A stretch of 64,000 bases of DNA from Candidatus Pacearchaeota archaeon. GTDB lineage: Archaea > Nanobdellota > Nanobdellia > Pacearchaeales > GW2011-AR1. This document shows, one piece after another, positions 8,321-16,547 of the stretch. Position numbers and translations under genes: made by a program. The stretch spans positions 1-64,000 of the forward strand of contig JAGVXH010000003.1 of the NCBI GenBank assembly GCA_018303845.1. Direction: 5' to 3'. Below the pieces are notes generated by a model that made no database searches, was not told the DNA's origin, and saw only the letters and a list, made by a program, of their open reading frames with translations. The number at the start of each line of letters is the position of its first letter. Positions within the stretch are counted from its first letter, which is position 1.

Positions 8321-8956
8321 TTAAACGCCATCGAAAAATTTAACAGCGAAATTGCAAAAATCAATAATAATGTCTTTATCTAAATCAAATTCTTTTCTAT
8401 TTCCCAAATAATTTCGAGACTCAGGACTAACTTCTTTTCCTTCTAAGAGCTCTTTGTAGGTTATACACTTAATATGTTTTTTAGAAACAACAATAAAATA
8501 TGCATTTTCAAAAGGATAGTTTTTAGGTAAATCTTTTATTGCGAAAGATTCATTCGCTCGAAATTTTACTTCAACAAAATAAACATCTTTAGTTTTAGGA
8601 TGCTGAATCACAAAATCTGGCATTCTCCGAATATTGTCTGCGACATCACTTCTAACGCCTCGAAGCAAGTTCATCACACCAGGCACAGTATTTTCCATTC
8701 CATATCTAAATACATTATAATTTAAAGACAAAAATAATTCTTCAACCAAAGTTTCAGCAATTCGTCCTTTAATCATACCTTCTCTATATTTATTCTGTTT
8801 ATCATTTAATCCATTTTTCTCTAGTGTCTCTTCTTTATTTCTAGAGATATCTTGGCATTCGCGACACAAAGCCATTCCGTAATGTTCTTTGGAATAATTA
8901 TACTCTTTTTCATTAATCTCTATTTTGCACTTAAGACAGCAATAATATTTATTCAT
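8321..8956 (-). CDS. Zinc-ribbon protein with PD-(D/E)XK nuclease-like domain
   Basis: The N-terminus carries two Cys pairs, CCLKC (6-10) and CREC (about 31-34), as in a zinc ribbon. The middle has RMPDFVI (about 111) followed by DVYFVEVKFR (about 124), the D-x(n)-E-x-K pattern of restriction-endonuclease-like folds. Later FIVVSKKHIKCI adds another strand. 211 residues. A leaderless start is supported by ATTATATAT about 25 bases upstream. It may be a repair or restriction-type nuclease; no methyltransferase partner is adjacent, so restriction-modification is unlikely. Confidence 0.7.
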   Translation of the reverse strand: MNKYYCCLKCKIEINEKEYNYSKEHYGMALCRECQDISRNKEETLEKNGLNDKQNKYREGMIKGRIAETLVEELFLSLNYNVFRYGMENTVPGVMNLLRGVRSDVADNIRRMPDFVIQHPKTKDVYFVEVKFRANESFAIKDLPKNYPFENAYFIVVSKKHIKCITYKELLEGKEVSPESRNYLGNRKEFDLDKDIIIDFCNFAVKFFDGV

Positions 8957-9038
8957 ATACCATAATATTTATTCGCATATATAATCTTTACTTATATTTT
9001 TGGATAATCATCTACAATATATTATCTCAAGAATATCC

Positions 9039-9698
9039 CTAACTCCTATCCCCAAAAAAGTTCAGCAGATTAACAAAAATCATAATGAAATTAATATACA
9101 TATGAAGTGCTCCAAGAACAACAAACTTTCCCATTCCTTTCCCTCGAGATTCATTGTAAATTTTCTTGTAGGCACTATTATCATAAACAGTCAATCCACA
9201 AAAAACAATAATCGCAATCCCACTAATAATCATATCCATCAAGGAATTCTGCAAAAACATATTAATCAAGCTAGAAACAAAAACTCCAATCATTCCCATC
9301 CACATCACAGTTCCAAAACTAGACAAATCTTTCTTCGTAGTAAACCCGATTACAGCCAATCCTAAAAACAATAAAGCCGAAATCAAAAAAATCCACATAA
9401 TAGAAGCTGAAGTGTACATAACGAAAATCCCACTAAGCAAAATTCCACTAAGAACAGCATAAAGAAAAAACAAAAAATAACTAGCCCGAACTGAGAACAC
9501 ATTAATCAACAACTGAACCCCAAATAACAAAATCAACTGAACCCCAATCAAGCCATAATAAAGCATCTTGTTAGAAAAAATAATATAACCCAAATTAGTA
9601 TTCAACGTAACAAACGAAGCTACAGCTGACAAAATCAACCCCACGAACATCCAAGTATATATCTGAGCAAAAAATTTATTCAATCCATCATTGTTCAT
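9039..9698 (-). CDS. Bax inhibitor-1 / YccA-family membrane protein
   Basis: 219 residues with seven hydrophobic helices. The region after helix 6 has GLTVYDNSAYKKIYN (near 164-178), the counterpart of the YDTQ motif of BI-1 proteins, and the last helix segment LHMYINFIMIFVNLLNFFG is typical. BI-1 relatives act as pH-dependent Ca leak channels or modulators of membrane proteases. A TATA-like CTTATAAATTT lies about 24 bases before the start. Confidence 0.9.
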   Translation of the reverse strand: MNNDGLNKFFAQIYTWMFVGLILSAVASFVTLNTNLGYIIFSNKMLYYGLIGVQLILLFGVQLLINVFSVRASYFLFFLYAVLSGILLSGIFVMYTSASIMWIFLISALLFLGLAVIGFTTKKDLSSFGTVMWMGMIGVFVSSLINMFLQNSLMDMIISGIAIIVFCGLTVYDNSAYKKIYNESRGKGMGKFVVLGALHMYINFIMIFVNLLNFFGDRS

Positions 9699-9798
9699 AA
9701 AGTCAATAATCCATCAAAATTTATAAGTCTATCTATCGAAAAGTCAGTAGGCTAATAAAATTTAAATATGTCAAAAACATTAACATCAAGGAGGCAAA

Positions 9799-10035
9799 AT
9801 GAAAAATCAAGTAACCGAAAAATTAGCAGCTCTAATAACCGCAGCGTTCGGACTCGTAGCAGCTCTAGCATGGAATGACGCCATCAGGGCACTTTTCGTC
9901 GGACCATGTGGAGCAGAAGGCGCCGGAGCACTATGCAAACTTTCCGCTGGCGGCCCATGGGTTTACGCAATACTCGTAACTATTTTAGCAGTAGTAGCAA
10001 CAATCTGGATAGGCAAAATCGCAGAAAAAAAGTAA
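9799..10035 (+). CDS. DUF5654 small membrane protein
   Basis: 78 residues: a short amphipathic start (VTEKLAALITAAFGLVAALAWNDAI), a Cys-containing loop (GPCGAEGAGALCKLS) and a C-terminal membrane helix ending IGKIAEKK. This fits DUF5654, found across archaea. It is one of the few genes here with an unmistakable Shine-Dalgarno (AAGGAGG, 9790-9796) and a TATA-like TTTAAATAT further up (about 9760), so its mRNA has a leader. Function unknown. Confidence 0.8.
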   Translation: MKNQVTEKLAALITAAFGLVAALAWNDAIRALFVGPCGAEGAGALCKLSAGGPWVYAILVTILAVVATIWIGKIAEKK

Positions 10036-10124
10036 GTCCAAAAATTTATTTTATTAAATCATTTGAATAAAATATGCGTAATCTACGGCTGGAAAATTAA
10101 CAACCATCTCAAATACAATAATTA

Positions 10125-10400
10125 TTATTTAATTTTCCTATCATAATAACCCGAGCCAACCAACTCATCATACAATTTTTTCCCAGAATCAGTCAATCCA
10201 TAAAGTACGTCGTTTCCCGAACCCGCAGTCCAAGTTGAAGATAAATCCTCAGTAACTTTAATTAAATCGTTTTTCATAAGAATTTCTGCTAAAGTTAAAG
10301 GAATCCAATCACCACTTTTTTTGTTTGCTTTTTTTAAAGAATAAGTAACCATCTGTTCTAATTCTTTTGTAACTTTCTTTAATTTTTCAGGAACATCCAT
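10125..10400 (-). CDS. Small winged-helix-like hypothetical protein
   Basis: 91 residues from the ATG at 10400. A longer frame starts at 10454, but GTATATAAA at 10421-10429 fits a TATA box for a leaderless start at 10400. The C-terminal half (VLYGLTDSGKKLYDELV) looks like the wing and last helix of a winged helix. Located between hisS and DUF5654. DNA binding is possible but unproven. Confidence 0.5.
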   Translation of the reverse strand: MDVPEKLKKVTKELEQMVTYSLKKANKKSGDWIPLTLAEILMKNDLIKVTEDLSSTWTAGSGNDVLYGLTDSGKKLYDELVGSGYYDRKIK

Positions 10401-10463
10401 GGAAATATTGCAATTCTTTAGTATATAAAAATTATTGTTCCTCACAAATCTCAAATAAAAATC

Positions 10464-11648
10464 CTAATAACATCCACAATCTTCTTCTTCACAACATCCC
10501 ATTTCTAAAACCCCATCCAAATCCATCATTTCTTCATTCCCCATAACCATATCCCGAACCTTAAACTTACCCTCACTAACCTCATCCGCCCCAACAAAAA
10601 CAACCTTACTAATTCCTTTGGAGTCGGCATATTCAAGACCCTTCCCAATCGCCTTATCCATCAATAAATTAACACTAATTCCTTTCTCCCTCATTTTCGT
10701 TACCAAATCAATAGCCACTTCATCCTGCCCCAAACTTAAAACCAAAAAGTCAGCAGCGTCCCCTTCGATCTCAGAAAGAGTCGCCAATCTATCCAATCCA
10801 AAAGCAAACCCAAATGATTGAACCCCTTCAACCAAATAAGCACCACCACCACAAATCGTCTCGGCCATGCCTGCCGTCTTAACTTCAAAAACCGTCCCAT
10901 TATAATAAGATAAGCCTCTCGCGAGAGTCGGCGAAAACTTCAACTCCAAATCATACAGTTTACACAACTTCATCAAATTCAAAATCTCGCCATAAAACTT
11001 ATACTTAGAAAAATCTCCATCATCAATAACTTTCAAAATTCTCTCAGCATCAATCTTTTTCAAATTATCAGCAACTTCCTTTTTCGACAACTTATCCAAC
11101 TTATCCAATTCTCGAATAACTTGCTCACGGTTTTTCTCCACAATTTTCAAATCAACCATAATCTCATTCAATAACTTCCGATTATTAAAATAAATAATAC
11201 TTTCAATTCCAAGCTCACTCAAAATCTTAGAAACCAAACTCAAAACCTCAGCCTCATCTTTCGGACCCGCCCCAACAACATCCGCATCACATTGACTAAA
11301 CTCACGAAACCGATTACTCCCCGTCGGCTCATCTCTAAAAACTTGCGCCATAACATATCGCTTAAACGGCAACTTCTGATTCTTAGCAATTCTCTTTAAT
11401 TGAAACGTCGACTCATATTTCAAAGCAAGCTTCCGCTCTCCTCTATCACTTAACCGAAAAATCTCTGAAATCGTATCCTCATTCGCATCTTTCCCAACAA
11501 ATTCCTCAAACTCAACAGTAGGACTTTCCGTAGGCTCAAAACCATAAAGCTCAAAATTCTTTAAAATCACTTTCCGAATCTTAGCTCGCTTAATTGCTTC
11601 CATTCCAATGAATTCATTAAACCCTTTAACTATCCGACTACTTGCCAT
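10464..11648 (-). CDS. hisS: Histidyl-tRNA synthetase
   Basis: Class II synthetase with motif 2 FRDEPTGSNRFREFSQCD (near 105-122), the His-specific LARGLSYYNGTVFE (near 247) and motif 3 SFGFAFGLDRL (near 280). An anticodon-binding domain follows and the protein ends in a Cys-rich tail (CCEEEDCGCY). The catalytic Arg of the RGLDYY motif is kept, so it should charge tRNA-His. The reading frame extends to a GTG at 11672, but MASSRIVKGFNEF at 11648 is the usual kind of start. It overlaps the upstream His-pathway fusion gene by 11 bases, an unusual pairing discussed in the findings. Confidence 0.92.
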   Translation of the reverse strand: MASSRIVKGFNEFIGMEAIKRAKIRKVILKNFELYGFEPTESPTVEFEEFVGKDANEDTISEIFRLSDRGERKLALKYESTFQLKRIAKNQKLPFKRYVMAQVFRDEPTGSNRFREFSQCDADVVGAGPKDEAEVLSLVSKILSELGIESIIYFNNRKLLNEIMVDLKIVEKNREQVIRELDKLDKLSKKEVADNLKKIDAERILKVIDDGDFSKYKFYGEILNLMKLCKLYDLELKFSPTLARGLSYYNGTVFEVKTAGMAETICGGGAYLVEGVQSFGFAFGLDRLATLSEIEGDAADFLVLSLGQDEVAIDLVTKMREKGISVNLLMDKAIGKGLEYADSKGISKVVFVGADEVSEGKFKVRDMVMGNEEMMDLDGVLEMGCCEEEDCGCY

Positions 11649-12825
11649 TTTTCTTAACCTCATCAAGCCCACTTACTTTTAATAATGTTTCCTTATCTCT
11701 TCTAAGGTTCTCATTTTCAATATCTTTCATAGAAATATTATTATCAACCATCTTCACCAAGAGAAAATACAAAATATCGGAAATCTCCCAAATCAAATTA
11801 TCTCTATCGCCCGCCGTAACAATCTCTCCAGCTTCCTCTATAATCTTCCTATTAAGCAAATTAGGATTATCGATCAACTCTCTGGTATAAGAATTACCAG
11901 AATTATCCAAAACTCTTTTCTTAATTATACCATATAGTCTAGCCAAATCAAATCCCTTATCCTCTCCAAAACAACTATACTCACCGCAGTGGCAAGCAAA
12001 GCCCTTCTGCCTAACCGTGAAAAGCAAAGCATCCGAATCACAGTCTTTCTTAATATCCAACAACTCCTGTGTGTTTCCAGAAGTCGACCCCTTCAAGCAA
12101 ATTCTATTCCTACTCCTACTAAAAAAATAAGGTTTCCACTCCGCAAAACTTTTCTCAACACTCTCCTTATTCGAATAAACCAAAGTCAAAACCTTTCCAA
12201 ATTCATCTTTTAAGATAGTAGGGATAAGCCCGTCCATTTTATCAAAATCTAAAGAGGATGAAATATCTTCAAGCACATTCCCTATAATCACAACATCAGA
12301 AAGAAAGATTTTCCCATAGACTTCCAGTCCAGCAGCCCTCATTGATTTTCCAGAACAAACTATCTCAACAACTAAATCAACCAATCCTTCCTCAAAAAAT
12401 TCTTCCGTAGCTCCCTTGGCATAAAATATTTCGTAATCTTTCCCCTTCAATTTTTCCTTGGCGTAATTATCAAACAACTTTTTGTATTTAGAATTAACAC
12501 ATATCTTCAGCCCACTAGAAATATTCTCAAGATTTTTACCTTTAGGTCCCAACAAGCACAAACAAGGTTTCCCAAATATACAATTATCATCCTCCCATTT
12601 TATCTTATCGATAACCTTTAATTTTGCATCAGGATTATTTTCAATAAATTCAACAAACAAATCTTCCCCAGTAATCCCGACCCCTTTCTTTTTCTCCCTA
12701 GTTAACCCATCTAAAAAAGAAGGTACGTCTTCCCCTCTAATCTCAATACGTTTAGCAGAATCACTTTTGACGATATCTTTATATTTCCCAAGTCCACTAT
12801 TTTTCGGAACAATGAAGATAATCAA
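11638..12825 (-). CDS. hisGIE: HisG-HisI-HisE trifunctional fusion
   Basis: Three domains in 395 residues. Residues 1-195 match short-form ATP phosphoribosyltransferase: RGEDVPSFLDGL, GVGITGEDL, GATEEFFEEGLVDLV and the PRPP loop EIVCSGKSMRAAGL. Residues 205-300 match PR-AMP cyclohydrolase: FFSRSR, KGSTSGN, DCDSDALLF and the zinc ligands ACHCGEYSCFG. Residues 305-390 match PR-ATP pyrophosphatase: SYTRELIDNP, KIIEEAGEIV, EISDILYFLLV. Together these are steps 1-3 of histidine synthesis. The start codon appears to be TTG; a short upstream frame overlaps it. No other his gene is in the window. Confidence 0.88.
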   Translation of the reverse strand: MIIFIVPKNSGLGKYKDIVKSDSAKRIEIRGEDVPSFLDGLTREKKKGVGITGEDLFVEFIENNPDAKLKVIDKIKWEDDNCIFGKPCLCLLGPKGKNLENISSGLKICVNSKYKKLFDNYAKEKLKGKDYEIFYAKGATEEFFEEGLVDLVVEIVCSGKSMRAAGLEVYGKIFLSDVVIIGNVLEDISSSLDFDKMDGLIPTILKDEFGKVLTLVYSNKESVEKSFAEWKPYFFSRSRNRICLKGSTSGNTQELLDIKKDCDSDALLFTVRQKGFACHCGEYSCFGEDKGFDLARLYGIIKKRVLDNSGNSYTRELIDNPNLLNRKIIEEAGEIVTAGDRDNLIWEISDILYFLLVKMVDNNISMKDIENENLRRDKETLLKVSGLDEVKKNGK

Positions 12826-12844
12826 GATTATTATAATCTACCAT
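12797..12844 (-). CDS. Possible leader peptide overlapping the hisGIE start
   Basis: A 15-codon frame begins with ATG at 12844, preceded by GGAGG (about 12850-12854), and terminates at 12797, spanning the TTG start of hisGIE in another frame. It contains one His codon, so it is not an obvious His attenuator. It may couple or limit translation of hisGIE. Alternatively the ATG is the true start and a frameshift or sequence error separates it from the HisG frame. Confidence 0.3.
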   Translation of the reverse strand: MVDYNNLDYLHCSEK

Positions 12845-13001
12845 ACAAGTCCTCCAGAATTAAATAAAAAAAGTCACAACTATAAAAATTAAAATTTCGG
12901 ACAGTGCCGATAACTCCTAACATTCATTGTTATCATACTAAAGAGACAAACCTTTTATTATTAAATCTATCGGTCACTAACTTGCGCCAATCTTAAAACT
13001 C

Positions 13002-13442
13002 CTACAACTTCCGCTTCATCAAAACATTGTCCTCACTAATCCTAGCATCCATCTTCTCGTGAAATTCAAACGACTTAGAATCACGATTAACAATCCCCAT
13101 ATATTCCTCAAAACCTTTTTCTTTGTATATCCTAAACATTTGCTCAAAAACCTCAACTCCAATCCCCTTCCTCTGCAAATCAGCTCGAATAGCCATCTCC
13201 TCCCCAAAAAGAACTTTCCCAGGACGCCATTGATTAGGATTAACAACAAGCATTCCAACTAACTCACTTTCAAACCAAATCTCCCAAATATCACAATAAC
13301 CAGAAAACAATCTTAACTTCTTCAAGCCTTCTTCTAAAGTCCAATCCTCATTGAACGAGGGCTTAGAAAATTCATCAATATAAAACCCAGCAATCTTCTC
13401 AAAATTTTCTTCCTTAGCAGCCTTTAATTTAACATTCTTCAT
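13002..13442 (-). CDS. GNAT-family N-acetyltransferase
   Basis: 146 residues with a central strand GEEMAIRADLQRKGIG and GVEVFEQMF, i.e. the acetyl-CoA-binding RKGIG loop followed by the helix. The end NRDSKSFEFHEKMDARI resembles the C-terminal GNAT helix. The N-terminus (FYIDEFSKPSFNEDWTLEEG) resembles aminoglycoside-type GNATs, but the substrate is unknown. Lies upstream of corA's stop on the same strand. Confidence 0.78.
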   Translation of the reverse strand: MKNVKLKAAKEENFEKIAGFYIDEFSKPSFNEDWTLEEGLKKLRLFSGYCDIWEIWFESELVGMLVVNPNQWRPGKVLFGEEMAIRADLQRKGIGVEVFEQMFRIYKEKGFEEYMGIVNRDSKSFEFHEKMDARISEDNVLMKRKL

Positions 13443-13484
13443 ATTAGACTAGTCGTTAACATCAATTAAAAACATTTTCCAACA

Positions 13485-14399
13485 TCAAACCCTCTTCCGA
13501 AGAAACCAAAACAAAATAGCATAAACAAAAACAATCAAAGTCCCTAGATACAAAAGTAGATGCGGATGCGTCTGAAATGGTAAAACAATATTCATCCCAT
13601 AAAAACTAGTAATAAAAGTTGGAATTGAAATAAAAATAGTTACAATCGTCAAAAGCCGAATCGTCTCATTAATATCATTAGAAAGCTTAGTAGAATAATA
13701 ACTCCTCATATTGGAAATCGTCTTCGATGTCTGTTCACACACAGTCATAGATTCATTCATATCAATAATCAAATCCTCAATAGTTTCTTTTTCATCTTTC
13801 AAAAAAGTTAAATTCTTATCTCTAAAAATCCTAGAATATGTACTAATGTTCCCAGCAAAAGAAGAAATATAAGCATTCAATTTCTCTTCATCATTAATCA
13901 ATCGGATCATATCCCTGTTTTTCAATTTCTTAATACTCGCCCTATCTCTTTTCGCGTCCTTCAAAACTTTATGAACCGAACTTTCAAACATCGAAGAAAG
14001 TAAACGTAATATTCGAACCAAATTCCTAGAAGACGACACTTTTTTAGAACTAAATTTAGGATTAAAAATATTATCCAATATTTCAATTGGTTCTTTTGAA
14101 ATAACGATAAATTGGTCCTTTGCATATATAACCAAAAAAGAAGAATCATGCTCGTGTATAATTTTGGAAGTTGGAGCAGTCAAATAAATATAGGTTTTTT
14201 TATCTTCAATTTCAAATCTAGGATTCTCATGAATATCAATTCCGTCCTTTATATTTTCCTTACATAAGTCAAATTCTTTCTCGAGAAAAGATATCTCGTC
14301 CACTGAAGGATTAACAACATTCATCCAACAACCTTTAACATATTCAGGAACTTTTACATACAAACCTTTCTTGGCATTATAATTATAATATTCTATCAT
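13485..14399 (-). CDS. corA: CorA-family Mg2+/Co2+ transporter
   Basis: 304 residues with a large charged N-terminal cytoplasmic domain and two C-terminal membrane helices. The first helix ends in FITSFYGMNIVLPF, which holds the diagnostic GMN motif of the selectivity filter. The family forms pentamers that conduct Mg2+. The frame opens at a GTG (14414), but a TATA-like CTTAAAAAA at 14420-14429 points to a leaderless ATG at 14399. Confidence 0.94.
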   Translation of the reverse strand: MIEYYNYNAKKGLYVKVPEYVKGCWMNVVNPSVDEISFLEKEFDLCKENIKDGIDIHENPRFEIEDKKTYIYLTAPTSKIIHEHDSSFLVIYAKDQFIVISKEPIEILDNIFNPKFSSKKVSSSRNLVRILRLLSSMFESSVHKVLKDAKRDRASIKKLKNRDMIRLINDEEKLNAYISSFAGNISTYSRIFRDKNLTFLKDEKETIEDLIIDMNESMTVCEQTSKTISNMRSYYSTKLSNDINETIRLLTIVTIFISIPTFITSFYGMNIVLPFQTHPHLLLYLGTLIVFVYAILFWFLRKRV

Positions 14400-14429
14400 A
14401 GAAAGATAAGGCACTTCGTTTTTTTAAGT

Positions 14430-14597
14430 CTATCCAACTATTTGCTTGTCGTCCAAATCAAGTTCATTTCCCAAAGACAAAATCCCCAACCCAAACACCC
14501 TTAAACCCAAGTCTCTCCACAATCTTGCCGCCCGCGGATTATCTGACACTAATGCGTAAGATAATCCAACAGCTTTGCAGGGAGTTTCTCCCTGCAT
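14430..14597 (-). pseudogene. Decayed gene fragment, RpiB-like or GNAT-like C-terminus
   Basis: A 55-residue frame reads like the end of a larger enzyme: GLSYALVSDNPRAARLWRD followed by LGLRVFGLGILSLGNELDL. This resembles the ribose-5-phosphate isomerase B block (GIRAAL..D..TARL.R....NVL.LG.R..G.EL); NPRAARLW also resembles the end of GNAT proteins. No N-terminal part exists. Its 5' end is a perfect 19-base hairpin (14577-14595), and a 9-bp inverted repeat (14536-14544 with 14559-14567) lies inside it. Most likely a remnant. Confidence 0.4.
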
Positions 14598-14708
14598 TAT
14601 AATTTAGAACCCATTAAATTTAAAAGACAAAGTCTCAATGGTATAGAGCGAGAAAAGGCCACTTTACTAAAAAATCTAATCCCTAGCTAAAATATTATAA
14701 TTACTAAA

Positions 14709-15632
14709 CTAATAATCTACTTCATCATTAACCAAATCATAACACCAGTCTCTTTCAGAAAGGGGCTGACCTCTAACTTTAAATCCAGCCATAATATCTG
14801 AAGGAATTTTGTCGCAAATTGAAACATCTTTCTTGCTAACAGCAACTCCCCTATAACAAGTACTAATAATATCAAAATCGGTAAGGGGGGAACTATTAAA
14901 GTGTGAAAATTGCCCAACAACCTCTTTGTTTAATAAAATTTCATCACATACAGATAAATCTCCACTAGAATAAGCAACTTCTGAATAACAACCATAACCA
15001 TAAGACCCCAAATTTTCACATACAGAAGCGTCGTTTTCCTTAACAGCAAGTGCAGAATAGCATTTCTCCTTTGATTCACTTGTTGAATCGCAATCAGAAA
15101 CACTCAAGGTAGCCATATTTATAGAAGATATCAATAAAAATATGACAAATATAGCAAACGGAGCCGAAAGAATAATTACTCTTGACCTACTAGAGTTAAC
15201 TTTATAATAAAATCTCATCAAAAAACAAGCCAGGCTAACAAATGCCATAAAAACAAAGAAATACGGGACGGCAAAAATTATATAACCAAACTCTTCACGA
15301 GTTACTCCTAAATTAAAGGAAATTAAAGAAATAACAAAGAATGGCGCAAGAGCAACTAGGGATGATAGAAAATTCTTATGAATAAAAAAGGTTCCGTAAA
15401 TAATAACCCCTACTATAAAAAGAAAATAGGAAACCATAACAAGTGGATAATTGACCAAATCAATAGGAGCAAGTAAATTGGATGGCATAAGAATATCAAA
15501 ACGATTTGAGAATAAATAAGTTGAGATATAAAAAATAGCTAAAACAAAAAGCAAATAAAAAAAAGTCTTAACTCCTCCTTTAACTGTGCCCCTATCAGAA
15601 AAAACTTCAACCTTTTGAAACTCTTCTCCCAT
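14709..15632 (-). CDS. Membrane protein with extracellular Cys repeats
   Basis: From the ATG at 15632 the protein has five or six membrane helices (about residues 20-185) and then a soluble tail with three Cys repeats of the pattern CYxxxAxxxxDxSxCxxI (KCYSALAVKENDASVCENL, GCYSEVAYSSGDLSVCDEI, TCYRGVAVSKKDVSICDKI). Such repeats recur at the surface of DPANN proteins and probably form disulfides. The frame opens further up at 15767, but that part runs up to the tRNA-His gene and lacks hydrophobic logic. Function unknown. Confidence 0.72.
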   Translation of the reverse strand: MGEEFQKVEVFSDRGTVKGGVKTFFYLLFVLAIFYISTYLFSNRFDILMPSNLLAPIDLVNYPLVMVSYFLFIVGVIIYGTFFIHKNFLSSLVALAPFFVISLISFNLGVTREEFGYIIFAVPYFFVFMAFVSLACFLMRFYYKVNSSRSRVIILSAPFAIFVIFLLISSINMATLSVSDCDSTSESKEKCYSALAVKENDASVCENLGSYGYGCYSEVAYSSGDLSVCDEILLNKEVVGQFSHFNSSPLTDFDIISTCYRGVAVSKKDVSICDKIPSDIMAGFKVRGQPLSERDWCYDLVNDEVDY

Positions 15633-15781
15633 ATTTAAAAACAGGCAAAAGGACTTTAATAACCTAACTAATTTCGTCTCAATCAAATCACAAAAAGTTA
15701 AATTTAAAAGTCGTCTCACTATCTTATTATCGTGACGCTGGACAATAAAAAATCCACATAAGTTCAACCGTCACCATCAAT

Positions 15782-15853
15782 GACGGTTGTAGTTCAACGG
15801 TAGAATGTACGGTTGTGGTCCGTGAGACGCGGGTTCGACTCCCGCCCTCCGTC
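15782..15853 (+). tRNA. tRNA-His (GTG)
   Basis: Cloverleaf with G at -1, anticodon GTG at 15815-15817, D arm GTTC/GAAT, T arm GCGGG-TTCGACT-CCCGC and C73. The encoded G(-1):C73 pair is the tRNA-His hallmark. Oddity: acceptor pairs 5-68 and 6-67 are T-T and T-C mismatches. The 5' acceptor side instead forms a perfect 9-bp inverted repeat with the bases just upstream (15765-15773 with 15781-15789). The CCA end is not encoded. Confidence 0.85.
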
Positions 15854-16093
15854 TATCTTTTTAGAAAAATTTCAAGGTAATGAAGGAAGTAGAATGTACG
15901 GTTGTGGTCCGTGAGACGCGGGTTCGACTGAAGACATCTCAATGTCGAATGCAGCGCACTGCCAAGCCCTCCGTCTATCTTTTTAGAAAAATTTCAAGGT
16001 AATGAAGGAAGTAGAATGTACGGTTGTGTCCGTGAAACGCGGGTTCGACTGAAGACATCTCAATGTCGAATGCAGCGCACTGCCAAGCCCTCC
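15851..16093 (+). repeat. Two tandem repeats carrying tRNA-His 3'-half copies
   Basis: Units at 15851-15972 (122 bp) and 15973-16093 (121 bp) are nearly identical. Each holds a copy of tRNA-His from the D arm to the T loop (15889-15929 and 16011-16050), then a 37-base insertion in place of the T-stem 3' strand (15930-15966 and 16051-16087), then the tRNA end CCCTCCGTC. The second copy has lost one anticodon-loop base. They lack the 5' acceptor strand, so they are not functional tRNAs as read. Confidence 0.9.
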
Positions 16094-16187
16094 GTCTATA
16101 TTTTCTCAGCTTAAAAACCCCAGAAGAAAAAACAACGCCGACGGATTTTCACCGCCCGACGATTCATAAAAAAATTTATGCAAAAGA

Positions 16188-16499
16188 TTAAGCCGTTTCT
16201 TCAGTAGCAACTTCTTCAGCCAAAGCCTCAGTAGGTACTTCTTCGGATTCAACTTCCGCCTTTTCTTCGGACACAACTTCGGACACAACTTCCTTAGCCT
16301 CTTCAGCTTCGGGAGCAACCTCTTCAGCAACCTCTTCAGAATCAGACTCTTCCGATTCAACTTCTTCCTTAGCCTCTTCGGCTTCAGTCTCAGCTTCCTC
16401 AGAAACAGTCTCAGCAGCTTCTTCTACTGGAGCCTCACTCGATTCAACAACAGATGCATCCTCGATAGTCTCCACAGGAGTTACCGTTTCCTCTTCCAT
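16188..16499 (-). CDS. Glu-rich low-complexity acidic protein
   Basis: 103 residues, almost entirely Glu, Ala, Val, Ser and Thr, with no Lys before residue 44 and no folded motif. A TATA-like TTTATAAA (about 16521-16528) lies some 25 bases before the ATG, so the frame is probably expressed. Highly acidic tails and small proteins of this kind are common in DPANN archaea; they may be disordered chaperone-like or cation-binding proteins. Another reading frame (16106-16360) over the same DNA gives only a Leu/Lys-rich shadow. Confidence 0.6.
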   Translation of the reverse strand: MEEETVTPVETIEDASVVESSEAPVEEAAETVSEEAETEAEEAKEEVESEESDSEEVAEEVAPEAEEAKEVVSEVVSEEKAEVESEEVPTEALAEEVATEETA

Positions 16500-16547
16500 G
16501 AATTAAAAACACTAAAATTCTTTATAAATATTTAGGTAAGATAAAGT

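Noticed and set aside
8321..8956. Restriction-modification system
   Set aside because: The PD-(D/E)XK-like gene has no methyltransferase or specificity subunit nearby.
15889..16096. Two functional intron-containing tRNA-His genes
   Set aside because: The 5' acceptor strand is missing in both copies and removing the 37-base insert does not restore the T stem.
16106..16360. Leu/Lys/Arg-rich 84-codon frame
   Set aside because: It is a frame-shifted shadow of the Glu-rich acidic protein and has no promoter of its own.
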